Shown: positions 1 to 8,114, counted from the first letter of the stretch. The stretch: DNA of 64,000 nt from Accumulibacter sp. (GCA_017302455.1 JAFLDO010000008.1:1-64000), one strand, 5' to 3'. A program made the numbers and translations. Notes: generated by a model from the sequence alone, not told the origin.

Positions 1-122
1 GGCGCGACGGGCACTCCCTGCATGTCCGCAAAGCCACCGTCGCCGAACCCGATCTGCTGGCCATCTATCGCGCCCTGGGCATCAGCGCCGCACCAGGAGG
101 GACCAGAAAACTCATCAGCTGA
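1..122 (+). CDS. C-terminal end of a transposase-like protein (partial)
   Basis: A reading frame is open from base 3 and stops with TGA at 120-122, giving 39 residues whose start lies outside the window. The residues HVRKATVAEPDLLAIYRALG near the end resemble the tail of IS4/IS1634-type transposases, which often close with a 'VR...PEP...LL..LG' pattern, but this is a weak memory match and not a domain call. It fits the accessory character of the next 5 kb. It could equally be the end of another DNA-associated protein. Confidence 0.35.
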   Translation, partial: RDGHSLHVRKATVAEPDLLAIYRALGISAAPGGTRKLIS

Positions 123-308
123 ATCCGAAATTACGGGCTTGTAGTGCCACTTGAGTTCTTCTTGGCTCGCAACCAATTGATTCAGTTATGGGTTTCGTGG
201 GGCTTGTTAAAGATGGGTTAGGGCGGGGTCGGCCGCATTGCTAGCCGCGAAGCATCGCAGCAATGCCGCATGCGGCAGCAAGTCTGCTGCCCGAGCATGC
301 CGTCTCGC

Positions 309-914
309 TCAGGTTTTGGCTTCGGTCCACGCCTTTGTTGCGCGGCTCACGCTCGTCCGCCTGTGCAATGCCCGACGACAGAATGCTATTGCAGCCAACG
401 CCAAGGCCACCAGCCCCGATCCCGCGGGTTCGGGGACGGTTGTCCGCAGGATCGACGCCCGGAAGCTGACCTCCAACTCGCTGTCTTCTGATCCGGAGCC
501 GCCAAAAAAAGGCGCAGCTGAGAGAACCTCCAAATAGCCGGGTAAGAATGAAGCGTAGAACGGATTGGCGTAGGTTCCGTTCGCCATCGCGAATCCGAAC
601 CCGTTAACGCTCAACAGAGAACCCGTCTCGCCCAGCAAGTTGTCGACAGGGAAGGGGTCGTTGCCGGGGATCGAAGTACCTGCGTCCTGCAGACCCGTGA
701 TGACCACGCCATTGCGCTGGCCTGTGATGTTCAAGATGGTGAAGTAACCAGAGGCGTTTGGCGCGTCATCGGTGGTGAAGGTGCCGCTGGCGGTGACGCC
801 CGCCCCGTCATAGCCCCAATTCCAGACCAGGGCAGCCTGCACTGGCATTTGCGCCGCGGCCAGGGTTAGTGCCAACAAACTGCATCTTGCGGCAGTGCAA
901 AGCCCTCTTCTCAT
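309..914 (-). CDS. PEP-CTERM sorting-signal exported protein
   Basis: A 201-residue exported protein of unknown function. Residues 1-28 form a signal peptide ending in VQA. The body is rich in Gly, Ser, Thr and Asn, as usual for this class. From residue 160 there is a VPEPAGSG motif, a hydrophobic helix and an Arg-Arg pair at 180-181, the tripartite PEP-CTERM signal recognised by exosortase A. The start ATG at 912-914 has a good Shine-Dalgarno (AAGGAG) 8 bases upstream. Unusually, about 20 residues follow the basic cluster, whereas most PEP-CTERM proteins end within a few residues of it. No exosortase gene is in the window. Function beyond export and surface sorting cannot be stated. Confidence 0.8.
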   Translation of the reverse strand: MRRGLCTAARCSLLALTLAAAQMPVQAALVWNWGYDGAGVTASGTFTTDDAPNASGYFTILNITGQRNGVVITGLQDAGTSIPGNDPFPVDNLLGETGSLLSVNGFGFAMANGTYANPFYASFLPGYLEVLSAAPFFGGSGSEDSELEVSFRASILRTTVPEPAGSGLVALALAAIAFCRRALHRRTSVSRATKAWTEAKT

Positions 915-1467
915 CTAGAACTCCTTGTTTGTCCCCGGCACGTGCCGAGAATGAATCGATTACAGCCGGCGGCGTCGCTGTTCAACGATCTCTGACTCGG
1001 GTACCCGGAGCAATCATAGAAGTTGCTCCACCTGTTCGACAGAGTCAGGCGCCCCCGACGATGCTGCCCATGCAGCGTCTATGCCCGTAAAGCAGTATTC
1101 GTGCCTAAGACCATACGCGCATATATATCCGCAACTTACTCATGTTTTCCCTGAGATCTCCGGCCAGGTGTAAGAATTTTCGACTGGGCGGTCAATGCGT
1201 TTGGCGTCCCAACAGTGATCCCAGTGGTTGCGCAAATCGGAATCAACGCCGGCACGCGCAATCTCGGTAGCGCAGCGAGACTTCAACCCAGCGTCCGATC
1301 CTTACAGAATTCCAATGGCCCTTTGCGCATACGCGAGACGACTCAACTTCGATCTCGCCCCTGCCCTCGCATCCTGCCGCATCTTCCTCATGACCTCGTC
1401 GAAGGTGGCCGCAACCGCCTTCGGATCCCGGCACGCGTGCTCGGCGCGTACCTCTCGGCTTCCCGCC
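915..1467. other. Gene-poor stretch between PEP-CTERM gene and phage remnant
   Basis: No gene here is well supported. The first 15 bases hold the ribosome binding site of the PEP-CTERM gene. A minus-strand frame from a TTG at 1484 to a stop at 1302 could encode a 60-residue basic peptide overlapping the end of the DUF6127 gene, as small phage genes often do, but nothing in it is recognisable. The plus-strand frames across 1215-1784 are antisense to the phage genes. Confidence 0.4.
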
Positions 1468-1760
1468 TCACTGCCCCCCGCCAAACACCTTTAACTTCAC
1501 GAACGCCCCCGCCAGCAACGCCAACACCAGCCCGTCACCAGCATCCGGACGATCGTCAACCCCGCCGTCTTCTTCGCCTCGTTGAACGCATCGAGCAGAC
1601 TGCGCAGTTCGCTGATGTCGCGTGCCGCCTCCGGGCCATCGAGCCCGACGTCCGACAGCGCATGCCGCGCGCCTCGCTCCGCCGCCCGCTCCAGGATCGC
1701 CTCGAATTCTTCCTGCGGCACCGTCACCATCTTGCGCCGCTCGACCTGCACTCCTTGCAT
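1468..1760 (-). pseudogene. DUF6127-type small phage-associated membrane protein, frameshifted
   Basis: From the ATG at 1758-1760 the frame encodes an acidic helical region (EEFEAILERAAERGARHAL, LRSLLDAFNEAKKTAG), typical of the small DUF6127 proteins found near phage tail genes. The frame then turns into a Trp/Arg-rich tail and stops at 1497. Moving to the -1 frame at the TG codons near 1522-1528 instead reads LVLALLAGAFVKLKVFGGGQ and stops at 1468. That completes the C-terminal membrane helix expected of the family. A one-base deletion, a sequencing error or programmed slippage would each explain it. It starts 42 bases inside the 3' side of the tail protein gene's end, so the two were one phage transcription unit. 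Confidence 0.6.
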
Positions 1761-1801
1761 GATTGCGTTTCCCGAAATGAATGACACCGCCCTTGTCCCG
1801 A

Positions 1802-3085
1802 TCACGTATCCGGCGTCACCCGAACGATGTTGGTGCCGTCACCTGTCAGGTAGGCTCGTTTGCCCTGCGCAACGACAATGCCCGTCCCCGCGGCGGTCTT
1901 GATCGTCGTCGTGAACGCGCCGGTGTTGTTGCAGAACACCACGCCTTCCCAGTTCGTGGGAATGATCACGTTGCGGTTGCCTGTCAGCGCACCGGTTGTC
2001 GTCAGGTATCTCGCGGCACTGGCATGCCCGCTGATCGTCACGTCCGCCGTGGTCACCGTGACGGAGGTGGTGTCGTTGACCGCACTGTTGCGGCAGCCGG
2101 CCGAACCGTCAAACAACGCCCCGAGAGCCGTAACCTGCCTCAACCAGATGAGGGTGCCAGACTCACTGTAGATCGGGACCCCGCCCTCCAGGAAGCAATG
2201 ACGCACGTGGATTTCTGGCACCCCAGTGACCCCGGACAGTTCATGACGAATGCCCGTGTTCCAGGTCGCCGCACCGCGGATCGTCGAGTTGCGGAAACGC
2301 ACATCCTGCACACCTTTGAGCTGGAACGACCCACCGTAGCCGGTGAGCTGGTACGCGTCGAAGAACACATCGTTGATGACGGTGTCGCAGTACCGGGCGG
2401 CCGCCCCACTGTTCTGAAGCAGGACGGCATAGCCGCTGGTGGCGTAGTAATCGACAATGCAATCCTCGATGAACAGCACCTTCCAAGTGCTACCCACCTG
2501 CTTGAGAAACTTCTGCACGGCCGTGCCGCCATTGTTGAGCATGTCGACGCGACGAATGTGAATCCGGTCTTTGTTGTTGCCGTCGAAGGCGTAGACGCTC
2601 GACAGCGTTCCGCCTTCCACCAGGAAATCCTCGAACCAGTTGTTGCCCGAGCAAACGAACATGTCCGTGGTGTTGTTCTGGAACTGGACGAGCCCCTTGC
2701 TGACGCCCTTGATGCCGACGTAGGACGGGACGGTGATGGCTGAGGACATCGTGTACTTGCCCGGCCAGACGAGAATCACCACCCGCTTGGTGGCGCCTGG
2801 CGCCGGAGTGGCGGCGTTGATGGCAGTGACCGCGGCGCCGAGGCTCGCATACATCCATGGCGACTGACCGACGTGATAGACGCGGCCAGACCCCCAGTCA
2901 GTCGACGACGCGCCGCCGGCCACGGCCGCAAAGGCCAGCGCCCGCTTGTCGGTGTAGCTCGTCACCGACGACGGTCCGCACACCGCCACGTAGAGCGGAA
3001 TGCTACCGATGGTGAAGCCCACCGTATTCCTGGAGACGACACCGGCCACAGTGGCTTCAATGTAGTTTGTCGCGCTGGCCGTCAA
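1802..3085 (-). CDS. Phage tail/tail-spike-like beta-helix protein, 5'-truncated
   Basis: This reads as 427 residues from a TTG at 3083-3085, but the coding frame continues upstream to a stop at 3245-3247. The extra codons (FGLNWFYYGGILLVGGTPT, then NNSAALVL) run straight into TASATNYIEATVAGVV. That block is a common phage tail domain, so the true N-terminus has been lost to a rearrangement. The central 300 residues show short repeated strands with Gly/Asn turns (for example 'VRHCFLEGG', 'RFRNSTIRG'), the pattern of a right-handed beta-helix as in tail spikes and pectate-lyase-like proteins. The C-terminus looks like a phage tail trimerisation or adhesion tip. No other structural phage genes are present, so this is a prophage relic. 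Confidence 0.65.
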   Translation of the reverse strand: MTASATNYIEATVAGVVSRNTVGFTIGSIPLYVAVCGPSSVTSYTDKRALAFAAVAGGASSTDWGSGRVYHVGQSPWMYASLGAAVTAINAATPAPGATKRVVILVWPGKYTMSSAITVPSYVGIKGVSKGLVQFQNNTTDMFVCSGNNWFEDFLVEGGTLSSVYAFDGNNKDRIHIRRVDMLNNGGTAVQKFLKQVGSTWKVLFIEDCIVDYYATSGYAVLLQNSGAAARYCDTVINDVFFDAYQLTGYGGSFQLKGVQDVRFRNSTIRGAATWNTGIRHELSGVTGVPEIHVRHCFLEGGVPIYSESGTLIWLRQVTALGALFDGSAGCRNSAVNDTTSVTVTTADVTISGHASAARYLTTTGALTGNRNVIIPTNWEGVVFCNNTGAFTTTIKTAAGTGIVVAQGKRAYLTGDGTNIVRVTPDT

Positions 3086-3310
3086 GACCAGGGCGGCGGA
3101 ATTGTTGGGGATGGCCGTTGGCGTTCCGCCGACCAGCAGAATGCCGCCGTAGTAGAACCAGTTGAGGCCGAAGCACAGGCTGGCGCGACGGCCGAACAGG
3201 GTCGCCGGGCTGCCGGCATCGAACGGGGCGGGATGACCGGGCAGTCAGCCAAGCGATGGCACGGTGGCTTTGCGCTGCAGCTTGCCCCAGCCGACGAGCG
3301 CGCATTTCAG

Positions 3311-4321
3311 CTAGGTGACGGTGCTCTTGATAGCCACGTAGTACATCAACTGGCGATAGAAAAAGCGCTGCCAGAAGAGCCAGATGAGCAGCCACCAGCT
3401 TTCCTTACGTTCGAGGGCGAAGGCGAGAATGGCGGCGAGATAATCGACGGTGACGAACAGGGCGTAGTAGAAGAGCACGCGCCAGAGGTTGCCCGCCGAG
3501 AACTCTTCCGGATGCTGCCAGTGGTTAACGGCGGCTGATGCCAAGGAACCGATCAGCAAGAGGTCCATGATCGGCGACACCAGCGGGAAGAGAATCTGAA
3601 ACACGATCACGTTCGGCAGGGCGACGAAGCCAAGCGCACCGGATTGCGGGCGGAAAAGTACGTCGCGATGTTTCCGGGCGACCTGCATGGTGCCGTACAT
3701 CCAGCGGTAGCGTTGGCCGATGAACCCACGCACGCTATCGGGCGCTTCCGTGAGGGCGACGGCTTCGTCCTCATAGACCACGTTGTAGCCGAGCTTGCGG
3801 ATCGCGAGCGTGAGGTCCGCGTCCTCGGCGAGGGTTTGGTGATCGAAACCGCCGGCGCGCTCGACGAGTTCGCGACGCCAGGCACCGACGGCGCCGGGGA
3901 CGACGGTGATGCAATTGAGAACGTCGAAGGCGCGGCGGTCGAGATTCTGGCTGGTGATGTATTCGAGGGCCTGCCAACGGGTGAGCAGATTGATGCGGTT
4001 GCCGACCTTGGCGTTTCCGGCAACGGCACCGACCCGCGGGTCTTCAAAGTGTCGGGCGAGTTTACGGACAGTGTCCCTGGCGAAAATGGTGTCGGCGTCG
4101 AGGGCGACGATGACCTCGGCTTGGGTTTGCGCCAGGCCGAAGTTGGGGGCAGCGGGCTTGCCGCCGTTTTCCTTCGTGAAGATGCGTACACGCGGGTCGC
4201 TGCCGAAGGCATCACAGGCGACGCGATACGTCGCATCGCTGGAGCCGTCGTCGACGACGACGATCTGGAAGTCGCGCGGCGGGTCGCAGGCAAGCAGTGA
4301 CGCAATGGTCTGGACGATCAC
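3311..4321 (-). CDS. Family 2 processive glycosyltransferase, membrane-bound, 5'-truncated
   Basis: A GT-A fold family 2 glycosyltransferase of the PgaC / hyaluronan-synthase-like type that would add sugars from a nucleotide donor to a growing exopolysaccharide at the inner membrane. Visible motifs are VVVDDGSSD, the DAD metal site (VALDADT), EDAD, and QRYRW, the Q(R)xxRW signature of processive enzymes. Three or four hydrophobic segments follow at the C-terminus. The listed GTG start is arbitrary: the frame runs upstream through YSPSVTVVVPAFNEEKV, the conserved first strand of the fold, then enters the hairpin element at 4366-4595. The usual N-terminal membrane segment is missing, so the protein is probably non-functional or restarted. 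No polysaccharide genes sit beside it. Confidence 0.75.
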   Translation of the reverse strand: MIVQTIASLLACDPPRDFQIVVVDDGSSDATYRVACDAFGSDPRVRIFTKENGGKPAAPNFGLAQTQAEVIVALDADTIFARDTVRKLARHFEDPRVGAVAGNAKVGNRINLLTRWQALEYITSQNLDRRAFDVLNCITVVPGAVGAWRRELVERAGGFDHQTLAEDADLTLAIRKLGYNVVYEDEAVALTEAPDSVRGFIGQRYRWMYGTMQVARKHRDVLFRPQSGALGFVALPNVIVFQILFPLVSPIMDLLLIGSLASAAVNHWQHPEEFSAGNLWRVLFYYALFVTVDYLAAILAFALERKESWWLLIWLFWQRFFYRQLMYYVAIKSTVT

Positions 4322-4365
4322 CTTTTCCTCGTTGAAAGCGGGGACGACGACGGTGACGGACGGCG

Positions 4366-4595
4366 AATAATCATCCCCCGGCAGAGCCGGGGGCTTTCCG
4401 TCGCTGGCCCCTCAAAGGGGCCTATTCGCGACGGGTGAGAGCGGTTCCTTCGTCTTCTGCAACTGCCATACCAGAACTTGACGGAACCACGATGCCACTA
4501 CCGGCGGTGAACGTCTCAAGAAAGGCCGACTCCCGGAAATGTCAAACTGCTACGGTCACCCCGGCAGAGCCGGGGGTTTTCTCAGGATAATAATC
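4366..4595. mobile_element. Small hairpin-bounded element flanked by 7-bp direct repeats
   Basis: AATAATC occurs at 4366-4372 and again at 4589-4595. Between them lie three strong hairpins: a perfect 8-bp stem CCCCCGGC/GCCGGGGG at 4375-4393, GGCCCC/GGGGCC at 4406-4422, and a second copy of the first hairpin (CCCCGGC AGA GCCGGGG) at 4559-4575. The hairpin near each end plus the flanking direct repeats resemble a non-autonomous mobile element or REP-type unit with a target-site duplication. It sits exactly where the glycosyltransferase gene loses its 5' end. No transposase is encoded. The family is not recognised. Confidence 0.45.
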
Positions 4596-4610
4596 GGCAT
4601 TGAAAACGGC

Positions 4611-4853
4611 ATGCCGTTGCCGCCGGCGCTGGTAGATGGCCAGGCGTGCTTGGAGTGTTCCAACCTGCGGGGTGGCGTCTGCGTAGTCGCCAGGCCGGGC
4701 GGTGCGGTGTCGGCGGTTCGAGGGTATCGGCCGTCGTTGGTAGATGTGCCGATTCGCTGCGCGGGCTACTCACCGAATGCCAGCGACACCGAACAACGAC
4801 CCGGGCGCGAACGCTGGCCCGGATTGACCAACGACGCGCGAGGGGCGAAATAA
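4611..4853 (+). CDS. Hypothetical small Cys-containing protein
   Basis: About 80 residues from the ATG at 4611; the frame is also open back to an ATG at 4539, but that lies inside the hairpin element. A CLECSNLRGGVC cluster near residue 13 and a later Cys in VPIRCAGYSP suggest a small zinc-binding fold. The end reads QRPGRERWPGL. I recall similar short Cys-rich proteins from phage and plasmid regions, but no function is known to me. The stop TAA overlaps an ATG (TAATG) of a 14-codon frame that ends at 4897. The opposite strand is also open here, so an antisense artefact cannot be excluded. Confidence 0.4.
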   Translation: MPLPPALVDGQACLECSNLRGGVCVVARPGGAVSAVRGYRPSLVDVPIRCAGYSPNASDTEQRPGRERWPGLTNDARGAK

Positions 4854-4953
4854 TGGCGAAGCGCAAGCAAGAATGTCTCATCCGCGGGCCGGCATAGACG
4901 ATCCGGCTGCCTGACCTAACACTTGGGCTGGATTGGGATCCCGGAGGCCCCGG

Positions 4954-5066
4954 CGCCGTTTTTGTAACGGCCAGAAAACCGCACTGCGCGGCCAAAAAAT
5001 ACGGCCCGATACGGTTTTCGGAAGCGTGCGCGCCGTTTTTTTAACCGAGGAAAACCGCGCAGCGCA
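4954..5066. repeat. Pair of imperfect direct repeats
   Basis: The stretch CGCCGTTTTTGTAACGG followed by CAGAAAACCGCACTGCGCG (4954-4990) recurs as CGCCGTTTTTTTAACCG followed by AGGAAAACCGCGCAGCGCA (5031-5066). Each unit is about 36 bases with roughly 80% identity by eye. Nothing else in the window resembles it. Role unknown. Confidence 0.5.
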
Positions 5067-5337
5067 CAATGCCGAGGGCAACCCCCAGCAGGAAGCGCGC
5101 CACACCTTGCGCATCCTGACTGTCGGCGGGCATCAGTCCCTTCTGGCGCAGAAATTGCTGACGCTGCACTGCGCAATGCCAGAAGCAAGCCTTCCCGGAC
5201 GGCGCTCAGGCGGGTTTCGCTGGTGCAGTTGGGGGCATGGCCCGGGCGCCGATCGTTCGCTGTAGCGCGATGCTGCAAGCCTGCGGGGGGCGTCCGCGTC
5301 GAGGTGGCGGACAGATCGGATCGGCCTTGCCTGCATT

Positions 5338-5354
5338 TCCGTGACAGTCACGGA
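5338..5354. promoter_or_regulatory. Perfect 17-bp palindrome, possible operator
   Basis: TCCGTGAC-A-GTCACGGA is a perfect inverted repeat with a one-base centre, lying 131 bases from tRNA-Ser. The size and symmetry suit a dimeric regulator or a recombinase site, but no adjacent gene has an obvious link to it. Confidence 0.35.
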
Positions 5355-5484
5355 GTCATCAAGCTGACGCTTCGTTGTCTCACGACACGCCACACAAGCG
5401 CATCAGAATTGATGGTATGCATGATGGGATTCCCATTAGCATAAACCTGAAACCCTTGCTGCTACTGGCTTTGCTGGTCATTCA

Positions 5485-5575
5485 TGGCGGAGAGAGCGGG
5501 ATTCGAACCCGCGGTGGGATGTTATCCCACACACGCTTTCCAGGCGTGCGACTTAAACCACTCATCCATCTCTCC
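5485..5575 (-). tRNA. tRNA-Ser (anticodon GGA)
   Basis: On the minus strand the acceptor stem GGAGAGA (5569-5575) pairs with TCTCTCC (5489-5495), followed by a G discriminator and an encoded CCA (5485-5487). The long variable arm (GTGTGGGATAACATCCCAC region) is diagnostic of a class II serine tRNA. The GGTTCGAATCCC T-arm is present. The anticodon GGA lies at 5539-5541 in the loop CTGGAAA and reads UCC/UCU codons. tRNA-Ser genes are frequent integration sites, which fits the phage debris to the left. Confidence 0.95.
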
Positions 5576-5714
5576 AGAAGACCGCGAATTCTAGCAGAAG
5601 GAGGGCCGAACACCAAACCTGGAGATGCGGGGAAGACAACGGACGGTTGCCTGGACCCTACGCGGCTTGTCGCTCCGGCCAGTGCTATCATTCGTGATTT
5701 TTCTGCGTCCGCTG

Positions 5715-6338
5715 ATGAGTCTTTACACCTTGAAGCCTCGTTTTCAGGCTTTGCTGCGCCCTTCGGTACGGACCCTGCACGGCTTCGGTGTGACGGCCAA
5801 TCAGGTCACGGTCGCCGCCTGCGCCGCATCCGTGGGACTCGGAGCGACTCTCGCAGCGGCCGCCCAGTCCGCTCACCTGAGCTGGTTTCTGCTGCTGCCG
5901 ATCGGCTTGCTCTTGCGTATGGCATTGAATGCGATCGACGGGATGCTTGCCCGTGAGTTCGCTCAGTCTTCGACCCTCGGTGCTTACCTCAATGAGCTGT
6001 GCGATATGGTATCCGACGCGGCGCTCTACCTGCCCTTTGCCTTGCTACCCGATCAGAGCCCTGCCCTGACCATCCTCGTCATCCTTCTCGCGAATCTCGC
6101 GGAGATGGCAGGCGTACTCCGGATCCCGCCGACGAGCACGCGTCGTAACGACGGGCCGATGGGCAAGAGCGACCGCGCACTGGTTTTCGGCGTGCTGGGG
6201 CTTCTCGTCGGTATGGGCGTCGCTGCCGCGCCGTGGTTGTCCTGGGTGTTGGCGATCGTGGCCCTGCTGCTGGTCAGCACCGTCGCGAACCGGGTCAGGC
6301 GAGGCATCGCCGACGACGGCGACCGGTTGCGCGGTTAA
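5715..6338 (+). CDS. ynbA: CDP-alcohol phosphatidyltransferase family protein (YnbA-like)
   Basis: A 207-residue multi-pass membrane enzyme of the CDP-alcohol phosphotransferase family, which transfers a phosphatidyl-type group from a CDP-lipid to an alcohol. The ATG at 5715 is chosen because MSLYTLKPRFQALLRP matches the start of E. coli YnbA as I remember it; an upstream in-frame ATG at 5625 adds unlike sequence. The signature DGxxARx8GxxxDxxxD is present as NAIDGMLAR...LGAYLNELCDMVSD, with Asn in place of the first and third Asp. I recall the same NAxDG and LNE in E. coli YnbA, so this seems to be a family trait and not damage. The stop directly abuts the next gene's GTG, the first junction of a four-gene ynb operon. 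Confidence 0.85.
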   Translation: MSLYTLKPRFQALLRPSVRTLHGFGVTANQVTVAACAASVGLGATLAAAAQSAHLSWFLLLPIGLLLRMALNAIDGMLAREFAQSSTLGAYLNELCDMVSDAALYLPFALLPDQSPALTILVILLANLAEMAGVLRIPPTSTRRNDGPMGKSDRALVFGVLGLLVGMGVAAAPWLSWVLAIVALLLVSTVANRVRRGIADDGDRLRG

Positions 6339-8114
6339 GTGATACACGTGGAGAAGACTGGCATGCGCGTCGCCCAGGAAAAGCATTTCATCACCCACGA
6401 CGGCAGCACGCTGTTCTACCGCTACTGGCCGCCGGCCGCGTCGCAGACGACCGAGCCGCGGGCCGTCGTGCTGTTGCACCGTGGTCACGAGCACTCGGGG
6501 CGCCTCCAGCATGTCGTGGACGAACTCGCGCTCGCTGAGGTCGCGATGTTCGCCTGGGATGCGCGCGGTCACGGTCGCTCGCCCGGGCCGCGTGGCGACA
6601 GCCCGAGCTTTGCCGCCCTCGTCAGGGACGTCGACTGTTTCGTCCGCCACATCGGCAACACCCACGGCATCGCAGTCACCAACCTTGCGATCATTGGCCA
6701 GAGCGTTGGCGCCGTCCTGGCGGCGACCTGGGTGCACGATTTCGCACCCCGGATCCGCTGCCTGGTGCTGACCGCCCCGGCTTTCAAGGTGAAGCTTTAT
6801 GTTCCACTGGCGCGCCCAGGGCTGGCATTGATCAGGCGGCTGTTCGGCAACTTCTTCATCACCTCGTACGTGAAGGCGAAGTTCCTGACACACGATCCCG
6901 AACGCGTCCGTTCGTATGACGAGGACCCACTGGTCACCCGGTCCATCTCGGCACGCGTGCTGCTAGGCCTCTATGACGCCGCCGACCGGGTGGTCGCGGA
7001 CGCCCAGGCAATTCGCCTGCCGCTGCAACTGCTGATTTCGGAGAAGGACTGGGTCGTCCAGCGCAAGCCGCAGGATGATTTCTTCGAGCGTCTGGGCTCG
7101 CCGATAAAGGAGCGTCACGTCCTTCCCGGGTTTCTCCACGACACGCTCGGCGAGCGCGATCGAAAGCTCGCGATCGACACGATTCGCGGCTTCATCGAAC
7201 GGATGTTCCGCGCTCCGCCGCCGAGGGAATCGCTGCTGCAGGCGCACCGCAGCGGCTATACACGTGACGAGGAGGTTCGTCTCCGCGAGCCGCTGCCGAC
7301 CGTCTCGCTGCGCCGGGTCAACTTCGCGCTGACCCGCCTGAGCATGCGCACCCTGGGCCGTCTGTCCGAAGGCATCCGAACTGGTTTGGCCACGGGATTC
7401 GATTCCGGCAGCAGCCTCGACCATGTGTACCGCAATGAGGCGCGCGGCGCATTTCTCATCGGCAAGCTGATCGACCGAGGCTACCTCGATGCGATCGGCT
7501 GGCGCGGGATTCGCGTGCGCCGGCTACACCTCATGCAGGCGATCGTCCGCGCGGCGAAGGAACTCCGGACTACCGGGCTGGCGCTGTGCGTTGCCGACAT
7601 CGCTGCCGGCTACGGACGCTACGTGCTCGACGCGGTGGATCAACTGCCGGAACGGCCGACATCGATCGTGCTGCGCGACTACAGCGAGCTGAACGTGGCG
7701 CACGGGCGGGCCCTGATCGCCGAGAGGCAACTTGGCGACGTCGCGCGCTTCGAAACCGGCGACGCCTTCGACGAAGAGGCGTTGGCCGCGTTGACTCCGA
7801 AACCGACCCTGGCGATCGTCTCCGGTCTCTACGAGCTGTTCTCCGACAACGAACTGGTGGCGCGGTCGCTCCGGGGCCTGGCGCGAGCTGTCGACACGGG
7901 GGGTTACCTGATCTATACGGGCCAGCCATGGCACCCGCAAATCGAAATGATCGCCCGCACACTGACCAGCCACCGTCAGCAGCAGGCCTGGGTGATGCGT
8001 CGCCGCACACAGGCCGAACTCGACGAGCTGGTCGGCGTCGCGGGATTCGTGAAGATCGACGAGTGGATCGACGACTGGGGAATGTTCACGGTCTCACTGG
8101 CGCACCGGGCCTGA
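6339..8114 (+). CDS. ynbC: Bifunctional alpha/beta hydrolase / SAM-dependent methyltransferase (YnbC-like)
   Basis: A 591-residue two-domain protein. Residues 10-290 form a serine hydrolase of the monoacylglycerol-lipase type, with nucleophile Ser122 in GQSVGA and a late His in the GFLHDTL segment. Residues about 340-590 form a class I methyltransferase with the SAM-binding loop VADIAAGYGRYVLD near residue 418. The length and domain order match E. coli YnbC. It starts with a GTG immediately after the ynbA stop; an ATG at 6363 is an alternative that trims only eight residues. Substrates are unknown. Between a CDP-alcohol transferase and a lipid phosphatase, it probably trims and methylates a lipid head group or acyl chain. 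Confidence 0.85.
   Translation: MIHVEKTGMRVAQEKHFITHDGSTLFYRYWPPAASQTTEPRAVVLLHRGHEHSGRLQHVVDELALAEVAMFAWDARGHGRSPGPRGDSPSFAALVRDVDCFVRHIGNTHGIAVTNLAIIGQSVGAVLAATWVHDFAPRIRCLVLTAPAFKVKLYVPLARPGLALIRRLFGNFFITSYVKAKFLTHDPERVRSYDEDPLVTRSISARVLLGLYDAADRVVADAQAIRLPLQLLISEKDWVVQRKPQDDFFERLGSPIKERHVLPGFLHDTLGERDRKLAIDTIRGFIERMFRAPPPRESLLQAHRSGYTRDEEVRLREPLPTVSLRRVNFALTRLSMRTLGRLSEGIRTGLATGFDSGSSLDHVYRNEARGAFLIGKLIDRGYLDAIGWRGIRVRRLHLMQAIVRAAKELRTTGLALCVADIAAGYGRYVLDAVDQLPERPTSIVLRDYSELNVAHGRALIAERQLGDVARFETGDAFDEEALAALTPKPTLAIVSGLYELFSDNELVARSLRGLARAVDTGGYLIYTGQPWHPQIEMIARTLTSHRQQQAWVMRRRTQAELDELVGVAGFVKIDEWIDDWGMFTVSLAHRA

Larger units (their letters stand above)
4854..5484. other. Non-coding stretch between the island and tRNA-Ser
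   Basis: No convincing gene. The segment contains two imperfect direct repeats with unusual T- and A-runs (4954-4990 and 5031-5066) and a perfect 17-bp palindrome at 5338-5354, listed separately. Frames on both strands are short, Arg/Ala-rich and without recognisable domains. Its place beside a tRNA gene is typical of an island boundary. Confidence 0.5.

Noticed and set aside
4596-4770. Minus-strand continuation of the glycosyltransferase beyond the hairpin element
   Set aside because: After removing the element, a frame continues into an Arg-rich run ending at a stop near 4770. It lacks a membrane helix and looks like an antisense reading of the plus-strand Cys protein, so it is not claimed as the lost N-terminus.
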